Source: an uncultured Cellvibrio sp. (GTDB taxonomy: Bacteria; Pseudomonadota; Gammaproteobacteria; Pseudomonadales; Cellvibrionaceae). From it: a DNA stretch of 8,357 nt. Positions 1 to 6,609 of this stretch are shown here, one piece after another. The notes below the pieces were generated by a model, which was not told where the DNA came from, ran no database searches, and saw only the letters and a list, made by a program, of their open reading frames with translations. The translations under genes and the position numbers were made by a program. The first letter of the stretch is position 1. Each line of letters opens with the position of its first letter. The stretch is taken from contig CAMLKG010000059.1 in assembly GCA_946480695.1 (NCBI GenBank), positions 1-8,357 on the forward strand, given 5' to 3'.

Positions 1-2081
1 GCTGCGATTGAACTGGGGACACTGGAGCTGCGCAACGAACTGGAAGAGGCTGCGGAGCTTGAGGCCGGGGCTTCAGTCAGCGGAGGATAGGCATTGCGCA
101 CCAGCAATTGGAAGGCTTCAGGGAACCAGCGGCCTGCAACCGGCGCGTTAGCCAATGCACCTGTGCCCAGGTTGGAATTGTTGCCTTCGCTATAGGTATA
201 GGTGGGATCGCACATGCGGTCGAAGCCTTTTGCCGGGTCCAGCGGATCGAATGACAACTCCAGCGACGAAGCACCATCGGATTCCCCGGGTGGTTTCACC
301 CATACATAAGCGTCGATGCCGGGTGCCGGTGTCGCTTGCGGACGTTCACCGATACCACCGGGCTGGTTACACCAGTTACCGCGATGGATACGGCGGTCTA
401 CGCGCGATTCATTGACAAAGGTATCAACCTGGGTGCTGGTCGATTGCGCCGTCGGACGATCCGGACCGCCCCAACCATTGCGTGAGGTATCGATCAACAT
501 CCCGATGCTTTGCGGGAAGCCCGCCGCAATCATTTTGGTTCGCCATGCCTGCACGAAGCCGACTTCGCTGAATTGCGGGTTCCACTCATAGAATTTCGCC
601 TGGCGTACCTGGGTGCCGCCGCCACTGCCCGGCATCGCACTGTTTGCCAGGGAATCCAGGAAGGGCTCGTAGACTGGTGTGTAGCCGGAAGTGTTGGACA
701 CAAAACCTGCAATCGAACGAACGCCATTGGTTGTGCCTTTAATGGCGTTGCCAATCAAGGTAACTGCCTTGCTGAAGTTATCGTCCCAGCCCAGCCAGCC
801 GGAATGGCCGATATCCACATAGCTGTACACGTTTGGAATTTGCGAAAGCTTGTTGAGGGTGTACTGGGTATTTGCCACATAACCATGAGTTGCGTCGGTA
901 GCCAATTGGCAATCGGGATCGCTCAGGTTGGTCACCAGGTTTGGCAGGGAATCCGGCTCGATAATCGCGATAATGCGCAGGTTGCGATATTTGCTATCGG
1001 AGAAAATAGCGGCCAGGGCATCAATATATTCCGTGCGATAACGCGCACTGCCATCCGCGCCTTGTTTTAATTCACCGTTAGACGCCAGTGCATGGCAATC
1101 GCGGTTCGGCAAATCGTAAACCACGACCTGGATCAAATTCGCGCCTTGCTCCAGGGCGGCATCCAGGTGATCACGTAAGCCGAAGCCTTCTGCCGGATCA
1201 ATCGCACCGATGCGATCCATCCACACCGCGGTATTAAAGCGCGCAACTTTGTCGCCGCCCACTTCCGCGCGGGCTTTTGCCGACCAGATTGGGTCCACGT
1301 ACCAACGTGCACCGACGAACGGGTTATCCAGCGGATGCGCATCTACCGAGCTTACCGAGCTGATTGAACTACTGGAGTGCAAGCTGGAACTCATGGAAGT
1401 GCTTGAAGAACTGACCAGGCTGCTTGAGCTGCTTAAACTACTTGAGCGTGAACTGGAACTGATAAAAATGCTGGAAGAACCCAATGAGCTGCTTGAACTT
1501 AAACGCGAGCTCGAACTACTGGAAATGCTCGATGAGCTGCTCGGCATTAACGAAGATGAACTGGAAGCGCTGCTGCTCGACGGCATTAACGAAGATGAAC
1601 TGGAAGCGCTGCTGCTCGACGGCATTAATGAAGAGGAGCTGGAAACGCTGCTGCTAACAAGGCTGCTGCTTGTGGCACGGCTGGAGCTGGATCCATTACA
1701 TACCGCGCCTGTTACCGGGGGGCGCTGTGCGGGAGAGTTGGCTACACCCTTGCTGCCTTGCACTCCGAATTCAACCGTTTGCCCCGGATTAATCCGGTCG
1801 TTCCAGCCCATACCTGTGGCTGTGTAAGGGTTATTGCCAGAAATATTGGCATTCCAGCTACCGGTGCGTCTGGAACCATCGGTATAGTTCCAGGTTACCG
1901 ACCAGCCATTAATTGCAGTGCTGGTGTCATTGGTTATGCGCACGGCGGCGACAAAACCATTTCCCCATTCGCTTTGAATAATATATTCGCACCGTGCTGC
2001 ATAGCTGGAGGCGGAATGCAATGTAAGCATTCCTATAATGGCCGCGGCGGATCGCCGCAGGAAAACATTTGAGATTTTCAT
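1..2081 (-). CDS. cel6A: Secreted GH6 exocellulase (cellobiohydrolase) with N-terminal CBM2, 3' end outside window
   Basis: Exported inverting cellobiohydrolase, predicted to release cellobiose from the non-reducing ends of cellulose. 693 codons are visible from ATG at 2081, preceded by GAGGG. Order: signal peptide 1-28 (RR, hydrophobic stretch, SYA before the cut); CBM2 at about 29-128, closed by C31 and C128, with W39, W60, W76 and W93 as candidate cellulose-binding aromatics; Ser-rich linker 131-245; GH6 domain about 246-668; then a second Ser linker running off the edge. GH6 signatures: [16 protein letters not shown] (D328), [13 protein letters not shown] (D377, expected catalytic acid), [10 protein letters not shown], and [11 protein letters not shown] (D602). 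C329/C391 and C571/C624 match the two family disulfides. The loop [15 protein letters not shown] resembles bacterial exo-acting Cel6B enzymes, so exo rather than endo action is inferred. The symbol follows Cellvibrio naming and is less certain than the family. A further C-terminal module is likely. Confidence 0.95.
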   Translation of the reverse strand, partial: MKISNVFLRRSAAAIIGMLTLHSASSYAARCEYIIQSEWGNGFVAAVRITNDTSTAINGWSVTWNYTDGSRRTGSWNANISGNNPYTATGMGWNDRINPGQTVEFGVQGSKGVANSPAQRPPVTGAVCNGSSSSRATSSSLVSSSVSSSSSLMPSSSSASSSSSLMPSSSSASSSSSLMPSSSSSISSSSSSRLSSSSSLGSSSIFISSSSRSSSLSSSSSLVSSSSTSMSSSLHSSSSISSVSSVDAHPLDNPFVGARWYVDPIWSAKARAEVGGDKVARFNTAVWMDRIGAIDPAEGFGLRDHLDAALEQGANLIQVVVYDLPNRDCHALASNGELKQGADGSARYRTEYIDALAAIFSDSKYRNLRIIAIIEPDSLPNLVTNLSDPDCQLATDATHGYVANTQYTLNKLSQIPNVYSYVDIGHSGWLGWDDNFSKAVTLIGNAIKGTTNGVRSIAGFVSNTSGYTPVYEPFLDSLANSAMPGSGGGTQVRQAKFYEWNPQFSEVGFVQAWRTKMIAAGFPQSIGMLIDTSRNGWGGPDRPTAQSTSTQVDTFVNESRVDRRIHRGNWCNQPGGIGERPQATPAPGIDAYVWVKPPGESDGASSLELSFDPLDPAKGFDRMCDPTYTYSEGNNSNLGTGALANAPVAGRWFPEAFQLLVRNAYPPLTEAPASSSAASSSSLRSSSVPSSIA
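1346..1691 (-). other. Poly-serine interdomain linker of the GH6 enzyme
   Basis: This stretch encodes about 115 residues (131-245) that are mostly serine with scattered L, M, P, A, I, R and T. It joins the CBM2 to the GH6 domain. Such linkers are flexible spacers that let the catalytic domain move while the binding module stays attached to cellulose; they are a hallmark of Cellvibrio-type secreted enzymes. Both AGC and TCN serine codons are used, so the run is maintained at protein level rather than being a simple codon expansion. Confidence 0.9.
1543..1659 (-). repeat. 39-bp tandem repeat (3 copies) in the serine linker
   Basis: Copies at 1543-1581 and 1582-1620 are identical over 39 bases; a third at 1621-1659 is diverged (for example aatgaagaggag in place of aacgaagatgaa). 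Each encodes 13 residues, mostly Ser with an LMP motif and one Ala, so copy-number change keeps the reading frame and alters linker length only. Confidence 0.92.
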
Positions 2082-2239
2082 TGTTCCCTCGATTAGAAAA
2101 AGGTGAGTCACTGGGAGCTGTGATTGAAGGAGCATGGGTGATGCGCATGCGGGTGCGGATTATCAACGCCGGCAGGAAATAAAATCGGTAATAGATCAAG
2201 TAAATGAAAATCAAAAAAAAATAAGTAGCGGTTGGGTTG

Positions 2240-2269
2240 GTTAAAAAAATGATTAACCGTTTTTTTAAC
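2240..2269. promoter_or_regulatory. 10-bp inverted repeat upstream of the cellulase
   Basis: GTTAAAAAAA at 2240-2249 is mirrored perfectly by TTTTTTTAAC at 2260-2269 with a 10-base spacer TGATTAACCG; GGTTAA/TTAACC (2239-2244, 2253-2258) forms an alternative nested dyad. It lies about 160-190 bases before the cellulase start, where an operator or upstream promoter element could sit. It could also act as a weak bidirectional hairpin with T-runs on both strands. Function is inferred from position only. Confidence 0.4.
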
Positions 2270-2572
2270 AAGGATTAATCATTTAAGCCTTGGCTGATAC
2301 AATTTTTATCAGCACATAACATTGCGCTACAGCAATTAACAAGAATGCAAAACGGACGCAAATGGCCTGGATGGGGTGTTATTTTTTTTTCGTGAATGAA
2401 ATTCGTTTTAACGTTTAAATATGATGCAATTAAAAAAAGGATATTGTAAACGCCCTGGTTATCAAAAAAATTAAGGAAAGACACCAGTGCGCAAGTAACA
2501 AAAGGTGGATTTCTGCGACATACATTTATCTGTCGCAATGTCTATCATCCTCTTATGTTTTATCTGCAGTCT

Positions 2573-2587
2573 CGCACAATTTGTGCG
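2573..2587. promoter_or_regulatory. 15-base palindrome CGCACAA-T-TTGTGCG
   Basis: A perfect 7-bp inverted repeat with a single central base. It is centred 113 bases before the ATG at 2693 and about 500 bases from the cellulase start. The short symmetrical form is typical of a site bound by a dimeric regulator; no regulator family is assigned. Confidence 0.35.
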
Positions 2588-2692
2588 TTAAACTTTTAGG
2601 CCAGGGCGTTGTGGCTTTATCGCGAAGAACTAACCGTCAAGCCACGATCAAAGTCATTTTTTACACATTTAGGTAATCATAAGGAGCCAGGA

Positions 2693-2872
2693 ATGAACCA
2701 AACAGATCGAAGGCAAGTTGCGTTACAAACGATTAAAAATTCACAGGGATCACCCTATTGGGAGCACGGGGTAAAACCATTTATAACGCATCAACTGGAA
2801 GTAGTTGACAGTAGCTATTGGCAACATGAGCTTGGTACATCAAATCCGTCTTATTCCGATGTCCTGGATTGA
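2693..2872 (+). CDS. Small hypothetical protein, likely N-terminal part of a frameshifted ~104-aa gene
   Basis: 59 codons. I chose ATG 2693 because AAGGAG stands at 2681-2686, an ideal spacing; the same frame can be extended upstream to a TTG at 2609 but that has no such site. The protein is soluble, with no signal peptide or membrane segment, and carries WEHGVKPFITHQLE and SSYWQHELGT followed by a C-terminal SDVLD. I recall, without being able to check, a family of roughly 100-residue uncharacterised bacterial proteins with this WxHGVKxFIxHxLE...YW pattern, in which VLD is followed by a short linker and a DFTLP..xTxYVIxVRF segment. That second half is encoded immediately downstream in the -1 frame, so this ORF is probably truncated by a one-base loss, ending in tandem stops TGA TAA. 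Function unknown. Confidence 0.65.
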   Translation: MNQTDRRQVALQTIKNSQGSPYWEHGVKPFITHQLEVVDSSYWQHELGTSNPSYSDVLD

Positions 2873-2874
2873 TA

Positions 2875-3006
2875 ATGTACAAAAAATCGATGGATAACGG
2901 ATTGACATTGGATTTCACCCTTCCCGAAAACATTACCACATATGTAATTCGTGTAAGGTTCGATGGGAATGATCAAATAATTGAAATAACAACAATAGCC
3001 AATTAA
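2875..3006 (+). pseudogene. C-terminal fragment of the small hypothetical gene, in the -1 frame
   Basis: 43 codons from ATG 2875, which overlaps the tandem stops of the preceding ORF (TGATAATG). It contains LDFTLPENITTYVIRVRFD and ends ITTIAN, a beta-strand-rich segment that looks like the end of a small domain rather than an independent protein. Reading the preceding ORF through GAT and stepping back one base gives TTG ATA ATG and continues without interruption, yielding one protein of about 104 residues. No ribosome binding site of its own is visible, although reinitiation at the overlapping stop/start is possible. A mutation, a sequencing error and true recoding cannot be separated from sequence alone. 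Confidence 0.55.
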
Positions 3007-3010
3007 GAAT

Positions 3011-3109
3011 CTGCGTTCGCAGTTTGCAAGGCGAATTTTTGGGTTTTGATTTGCAAAGATTTTCCATAAATTCGCCTTACATACTTCGGCTGGAATCCGC
3101 AGGTTTTTT
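3011..3109 (+). other. Long stem-loop with terminal T-run after the split small gene
   Basis: AAGGCGAATTT at 3028-3038 pairs perfectly with AAATTCGCCTT at 3068-3078 across a 29-base loop. CTGCG at 3011-3015 can pair either with the adjacent CGCAG (3018-3022) or with CGCAG at 3099-3103, which is followed by GTTTTTT. The structure begins four bases after the TAA of the preceding fragment. A transcription terminator is the simplest reading; the long loop is unusual for an ordinary intrinsic terminator. Confidence 0.5.
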
Positions 3110-3219
3110 AGCATTATCATTTGACGCCAATTAATATTAACGCGACATTTTTTATAAATTTTTTATTGTAATAGCTTGTAATGGTTTCATCTTTCCTATC
3201 TGAATAACCTGTTTCTGTG

Positions 3220-3254
3220 AGTAAGGAGTATTTAACCAAAGGACTTACTTTTTT
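3220..3254 (+). promoter_or_regulatory. Possible leader hairpin before the 146-aa gene
   Basis: AGTAAG at 3220-3225 pairs with CTTACT at 3244-3249, extendable by one G-T pair, and runs directly into TTTTTTG. It ends only about 8 bases before the GGAAGGA ribosome binding site at 3262-3268. The stem is short (6-7 bp) with an 18-base loop, so attenuation is only a possibility. The rest of 3110-3272 is AT-rich, and I see no firm promoter; TTGACG at 3121-3126 has no good -10 partner. Confidence 0.25.
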
Positions 3255-3272
3255 GATTTTTGGAAGGAATTA

Positions 3273-3713
3273 ATGATGAATCCAATTGAAACTACACCCC
3301 AAGGAACATTTTCAGAGTTTTTAAAAGCGGAACCCGTTGCAGGTACGGCGGTCGATAAATTCAGGATCGCATTGTATGGTGATAACGGTAGCCAATTAGG
3401 CTGGATTGGCCAGAATGACGATGAGTGGGCAATTCTCGTTACTGATGAATCCAAAGCGCTTACCCTGGAGCTGTATCCCTATAACAGTATTAATTACTAC
3501 CGCATTAAGGACACCAGTCGTTATATGTCCGTGAGCCGTAACGCCTATGTTGGTTTTTATAACTGGAGTGGCGCAACCGGTTGGGAATTGGATGGTGACC
3601 ATCTGGTTTCTGATTACAACAACCAAAAACTTTCCCTGTATTCAAAAGATAACCAATATCTTTATGCCTGGGATAAGTACACTGTGTTGAAAGTTAAACT
3701 GGACACCAAGTAA
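3273..3713 (+). CDS. Hypothetical beta-rich, aromatic-rich small protein
   Basis: 146 residues, not recognised. The start is ATG 3273 or the adjacent ATG 3276; GGAAGGA at 3262-3268 serves either. There is no signal peptide, lipobox or membrane helix, so a cytosolic location is expected unless it is exported by another route. After a linker-like N-terminus (about 1-26) the sequence is a series of short beta-like strands rich in Y, W, N, D and S: LGWIGQNDDEWAILV, YYRIKDTSRYMSVS, VGFYNWSGATGWELDGDHL, LSLYSKDNQYLYAW. The recurring aromatic/Asn/Asp pattern suggests a beta-trefoil or jelly-roll-like binding fold, perhaps lectin-like, but this is an impression only. It appears to be a single-gene unit: 266 bases separate it from the split gene upstream, and a strong terminator follows. 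GC content is lower than in the cellulase and kinase genes. Confidence 0.85.
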   Translation: MMNPIETTPQGTFSEFLKAEPVAGTAVDKFRIALYGDNGSQLGWIGQNDDEWAILVTDESKALTLELYPYNSINYYRIKDTSRYMSVSRNAYVGFYNWSGATGWELDGDHLVSDYNNQKLSLYSKDNQYLYAWDKYTVLKVKLDTK

Positions 3714-3721
3714 TACCGATT

Positions 3722-3750
3722 AAAGCCACGTGCTCCGCGTGGCTTTCCTT
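3722..3750 (+). terminator. Intrinsic terminator after the 146-aa gene
   Basis: AAAGCCACG (3722-3730) pairs over 9 bp with CGTGGCTTT (3738-3746) around a 7-base loop, nine bases after the stop codon. The 3' tail CTTTCCTT is moderately T-rich. The A-run on the 5' side gives a complementary T-run on the other strand as well, so it may work in both directions. Confidence 0.8.
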
Positions 3751-3880
3751 CCTCATGGAACGTTAATGTGCGTGTCGCATTATTCATCAATTAATTTTGT
3801 AAATTCATTTTTTCCTTCCAACTTGCCAAGTCATATACCCAACTATAATTCACATATTTAATTATCTGACGCTCGAAGTA

Positions 3881-3909
3881 TTGACATTCCTTCTTGCTCT
3901 GCCATCTTT
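3881..3909 (+). promoter_or_regulatory. Candidate sigma70-type promoter for the REC-PAS hybrid kinase
   Basis: A perfect -35 hexamer TTGACA at 3881-3886 is followed after 16 bases by CATCTT (3903-3908), a weak -10. Transcription would start near 3915, leaving a leader of about 24 bases before ATG 3939. This placement argues against the upstream TTG 3894 as the start codon. The remaining sequence at 3750-3880 is AT-rich with no gene that I can support. Confidence 0.35.
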
Positions 3910-3938
3910 ACGGTCTTTTTAATGATTCCTGGTGCCCA

Positions 3939-5888
3939 ATGAAAGCAAATACGTCAGTCAATGTGCTGCTGGTAGATGATGAACGGGCAAACTTGTTGGC
4001 TTTCGGTTCAATCCTTGAAAACCCCGACGTCAACTTAATTTATGCCACATCGGGCGAGGAAGCTTTGCGGCAGGCGCTGCTCCATGATTTCGCAGTAATC
4101 CTGCTGGATTTTTATTTGCCGACTATCGGTGGATTAGAAGTTGCTCAAATTATCCGCACTCGCTCGCAAACCCCCATTATTTTTATTACGGCGTCCCGCC
4201 CGGAAGATTTCCCCATTGAAGAGGCTTATTCATTGGGCGCCGTTGATTATCTGACAAAGCCTTACAATCCCATTGTGTTGAAATCAAAAGTGGATTTTTT
4301 CATTGAGCTTCACAAGCGTACCGAGGCATTGGCGGCCAGTGAACGGGCCAGGTATTTATCGGAGCTTAGCGTTAAGGAGGGACGGCTGCGCCTTATCCTG
4401 GAAAACGCTAAAGGTTATGCATTTATCGTTACCGATGTCGAGGGCGTTATTACTGAATGGGAAGGCGATGCGTTTGCGATTACCGGCTGGTCTTCCGAGG
4501 AAGCAATCGGTAAATCCATCGATTTGATTTATACCCAGGAGGATCGCCTTGCCGGTTATCCGCAAATTGAATTGAACCTGGCGAAATCCAATGGCGTGGC
4601 CCCTGATAAGCGATGGCACGTTCGCAAAGACCTGAGCCGTTTTTTTGCGGATGGAGTATTGGTGCCGCTGGAAGATTCGGCCAACCAGGTTCACGGTTAC
4701 AGCAAGATTTTTCGCGATGTCACGAGTGAACGACTTGCTACCGAGGAGCTTCATCGGTTGGCGGAGAATCTGGCAGAAGCAGATCGCCGCAAGAGTGAAT
4801 TCCTGGCAACCCTGGCCCACGAATTGAGGAACCCGCTGGCTCCCATTAGAAATGGTTTGGGAATATTGCGCGTTGGCGGTGATGGTACTGCTTCGCTGGC
4901 GAAAACACGGGAGATGATGGAGCGCCAGGTGAATCACATGGTGCACCTGGTTGACGATTTACTGGATATTTCGAGGATTAGTGGCGGCAAGATTGAGCTT
5001 AAAAAAGAGTCCATCACGATAAAACAACTTATTACCAATGCTGTGGAAACCAGTATTCCATTGATCGAAAATGGACAGCATAAACTGGTTATTGATATTT
5101 CAGACGATTCGTTATCCCTTTTTGTAGATCCCAATCGTGTTGCACAGGTCATTTCCAATCTGTTGAATAACGCCGCCAAATACACGCCGCCGGGGGGGCA
5201 AATTAAAATCCATGTTGCGGTTGAAAATAATGAATTTATTTTATCGGTAGAGGATAACGGCATTGGTATTCCCGCGGAAGCATTGCCGACGATTTTTGAA
5301 ATGTTTAATCAAGTGGATCGCAACATGGTCCATGCGCAGGGAGGATTGGGTATTGGGCTGGCGTTGGTGCGCCAGATTGTGGAAATGCATGGAGGTACGG
5401 TGGGTGTAACCAGCACCAAAAATGTGGGAAGCGTATTTGTGATAAAAATCCCGATCATTGAATGTGATGTAACTTGCCAAGCGTTTAATGCAATGGATAT
5501 CAAGGCCAATTCGAAATCCTTGCGTATCATGGTGGTGGATGACAATGTGGACGCCGCGCAAAGCCTGTCTTTATTACTTCAGTTTGGCGGCCATACCTTG
5601 TTCGTTGCGCACGATGGCCACGAAGCGATAAAAATAGCGCGGGGATATAAACCGCATATTGCATTCCTGGACATCGGCATGCCGGGTATGGACGGATACG
5701 AAACGGCGTCCGCGATACGAAAAATAGAAGGCTTGGAGGGCATAATTTTAGTGGCGTTGACCGGTTGGGGCGCCGAGGAGGATAAAAACCGCTCACGTGA
5801 AGCGGGGTTCAACAACCATTTGGTCAAACCAGCCCAGTTTGAAGCAATCGAATCCTTGCTCTCGGCATTAGAACCTACTTTCCAATGA
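3939..5888 (+). CDS. Hybrid sensor histidine kinase, REC-PAS-HisKA-HATPase_c-REC
   Basis: 649 residues from ATG 3939. The frame opens further to TTG 3894, but MKANTSVNVLLVDD is a normal start for a receiver domain; no clear Shine-Dalgarno is seen before it. Domains: N-terminal receiver about 7-125 with acidic D13/D14, phosphoacceptor D57, T84 and K107; a helical connector about 126-146; a PAS domain about 147-270; HisKA with LATLAHELRNPLAPI and phosphorylated H294; HATPase_c with N-box NLLNNAAKY (N410/N411), G1 box DNGIGIP starting at D439, and GGLGIGLAL; C-terminal receiver about 525-645 with VVDDN, D578, LTGWG and the LVKP lysine. All residues needed for autophosphorylation and phosphotransfer are present. 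There is no membrane segment, so it is cytosolic; its input must come through the first receiver, the PAS domain or a partner. The stop lies 74 bases before the winged-helix gene on the same strand. Confidence 0.95.
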   Translation: MKANTSVNVLLVDDERANLLAFGSILENPDVNLIYATSGEEALRQALLHDFAVILLDFYLPTIGGLEVAQIIRTRSQTPIIFITASRPEDFPIEEAYSLGAVDYLTKPYNPIVLKSKVDFFIELHKRTEALAASERARYLSELSVKEGRLRLILENAKGYAFIVTDVEGVITEWEGDAFAITGWSSEEAIGKSIDLIYTQEDRLAGYPQIELNLAKSNGVAPDKRWHVRKDLSRFFADGVLVPLEDSANQVHGYSKIFRDVTSERLATEELHRLAENLAEADRRKSEFLATLAHELRNPLAPIRNGLGILRVGGDGTASLAKTREMMERQVNHMVHLVDDLLDISRISGGKIELKKESITIKQLITNAVETSIPLIENGQHKLVIDISDDSLSLFVDPNRVAQVISNLLNNAAKYTPPGGQIKIHVAVENNEFILSVEDNGIGIPAEALPTIFEMFNQVDRNMVHAQGGLGIGLALVRQIVEMHGGTVGVTSTKNVGSVFVIKIPIIECDVTCQAFNAMDIKANSKSLRIMVVDDNVDAAQSLSLLLQFGGHTLFVAHDGHEAIKIARGYKPHIAFLDIGMPGMDGYETASAIRKIEGLEGIILVALTGWGAEEDKNRSREAGFNNHLVKPAQFEAIESLLSALEPTFQ

Positions 5889-5913
5889 GCGGCCTATGGG
5901 AGGGTGATCGATA

Positions 5914-5988
5914 ATGCATAAAAAAAATAATTGTTACTATAAAAACAGAAGAATATGGAAACATGAGTTCATCAAATTTATCAGATGA
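5914..5988 (+). CDS. Possible 24-aa leader ORF before the winged-helix gene
   Basis: ATG 5914 has the best ribosome binding site in this gap, GGGAGGG at 5898-5904, spaced 9 bases. It encodes 24 residues starting MHKKNNCYYKNRRIWK, rich in Lys, Arg, Asn and aromatics, and stops at 5986-5988, overlapping the winged-helix start by 26 bases in another frame. It could couple translation to the next gene or act as a leader peptide. It may equally be chance, since the A-rich stretch would give such residues anyway. Confidence 0.25.
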   Translation: MHKKNNCYYKNRRIWKHEFIKFIR

Positions 5989-6355
5989 GTTGCGGCGTTT
6001 TATTAATTCGATCGCATCAATTCCGCACCTGGAGATTATGCTTTTGTTACAGCAAAATCCTGGTCAGGTGTGGAATGTGACCGCCATAGCCCAGCGCATT
6101 TATGTAAGCCAGGCGCAAGCTGGCGCGATGATGCACGATTTGTGTGACGCGGGAATTTGCAAAACCGTTTCAGGCGAGGCCGGTGAATTTATTTATTCGC
6201 CCGCTTTCCCGGAGCTGGAAAAATTAATTGATCAGATCGCTGAATATTATCCGCGAAATTTGATCAAGGTAACCAACATGATCCACGCGAAATCGGCATC
6301 CGGGCAACGTGTGCAAATGTTTGCCGATGCGTTTAAGTTTCTTAAGGATAAATAA
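5963..6355 (+). CDS. Winged-helix (MarR-like) putative transcriptional regulator
   Basis: 130 residues, soluble. The start is ATG 5963 with only a weak GGAA close by. An N-terminal helix (about 6-32, DELRRFINSIASIPHLEIML) leads into a helix-turn-helix: VTAIAQRIYV (39-48), then the expected recognition helix SQAQAGAMMHDLCDAG (49-64), followed by a beta wing about 65-80 (GICKTVSGEAGEFIYSP). The C-terminal part contains YYPRNLIKVTNMIHAKSASG and ends MFADAFKFLKDK; this tail is not typical of MarR and may be a partner-binding segment. The fold is read by eye; DNA binding is inferred. Its TAA shares a base with the next gene's ATG (TAATG), so translation of the two is almost certainly coupled. The position between two kinases and ahead of two small membrane proteins suggests a role in the same signalling unit. 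Confidence 0.85.
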   Translation: MSSSNLSDELRRFINSIASIPHLEIMLLLQQNPGQVWNVTAIAQRIYVSQAQAGAMMHDLCDAGICKTVSGEAGEFIYSPAFPELEKLIDQIAEYYPRNLIKVTNMIHAKSASGQRVQMFADAFKFLKDK

Positions 6356-6609
6356 TGGCCTCACTTATTTATGCATTATGTGCGTTGACCTCTTCGGTTT
6401 GTGCAATCCTTCTGTTGCGCGGTTACCGGGATAGTCGTTATCGATTGTTGTTATGGGCGGGCTTCTGCTTTGTCGGGCTTACTATTAACAATATTTTGAT
6501 GGTGACCGATAAAATTTTATTTGCCCAGGACAATATGCTGACGTTGCGACTGGTCATTGCCCTGGTTGCGGTCTGCCTGTTGTTGTATGGATTAATATTT
6601 GATGAGTAA
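6355..6609 (+). CDS. Small three-TM membrane protein, DUF5985-like (first copy)
   Basis: 84 residues with ATG 6355 overlapping the upstream stop by one base. Three hydrophobic helices fill it: about 2-22 (SLIYALCALTSSVCAILLL), about 30-52 (LLLWAGFCFVGLTINNILMV) and about 62-82 (LRLVIALVAVCLLLYGLIF). Short polar turns contain RGYRDSRYR and TDKILFAQDNML, and the C-terminus is DE. From memory this matches DUF5985, a family of small inner-membrane proteins of unknown function that often occur as adjacent pairs; I could not run a search. By the positive-inside rule the RGYRDSRYR loop should face the cytoplasm, placing the N-terminus outside. No catalytic motif is visible. It is translationally linked to both neighbours. 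Confidence 0.85.
   Translation: MASLIYALCALTSSVCAILLLRGYRDSRYRLLLWAGFCFVGLTINNILMVTDKILFAQDNMLTLRLVIALVAVCLLLYGLIFDE

Larger units (their letters stand above)
2082..2692. other. AT-rich divergent intergenic region
   Basis: 611 bases between the minus-strand cellulase and the plus-strand small gene at 2693. It contains several A/T runs (2211-2219, 2243-2249, 2260-2266, around 2382-2390) and two perfect inverted repeats, listed separately. It should hold the promoters for both directions. I saw no -35/-10 pair convincing enough to place. Open frames here (for example minus 2275-2538 from a TTG) have no protein-like composition and I do not call them genes. Confidence 0.6.

Noticed and set aside
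510..1070. 186-codon plus-strand ORF inside the GH6 domain.
   Set aside because: Antisense of a well-supported catalytic domain with all conserved motifs in the other strand; a shadow ORF in GC-rich coding DNA.
1210..1827. 205-codon plus-strand ORF rich in Leu and Glu, looking like a coiled-coil or leucine-repeat protein.
   Set aside because: It is the antisense reading of the serine linker and CBM2: AGC and TCC serine codons read backwards as Leu and Glu. It has no ribosome site and the minus strand holds a clear secreted enzyme.
2275..2538. Minus-strand ORF from TTG 2538 with an AGAGGA-like upstream site.
   Set aside because: Non-ATG start, composition like translated AT-rich intergenic DNA (many Cys, Phe, Asn, no domain pattern), and it sits in a promoter-type region.
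2865..2877. Programmed -1 ribosomal frameshifting at the split gene.
   Set aside because: No X-XXY-YYZ slippery heptamer at the junction and no obvious pseudoknot right after it; a one-base deletion or read error explains it more simply. Kept only as an alternative.
3011..3109. Possible integron attC site, because a small ORF is followed by a long imperfect hairpin.
   Set aside because: The required RYYYAAC and GTTRRRY core boxes are not at the ends (the right end reads GGTTTTTTAGC), and no integrase or second cassette site is visible.
4356..4946. 196-codon minus-strand ORF within the kinase gene.
   Set aside because: Lies wholly antisense to the PAS-HisKA region, which has intact functional motifs; no ribosome site or recognisable domain.
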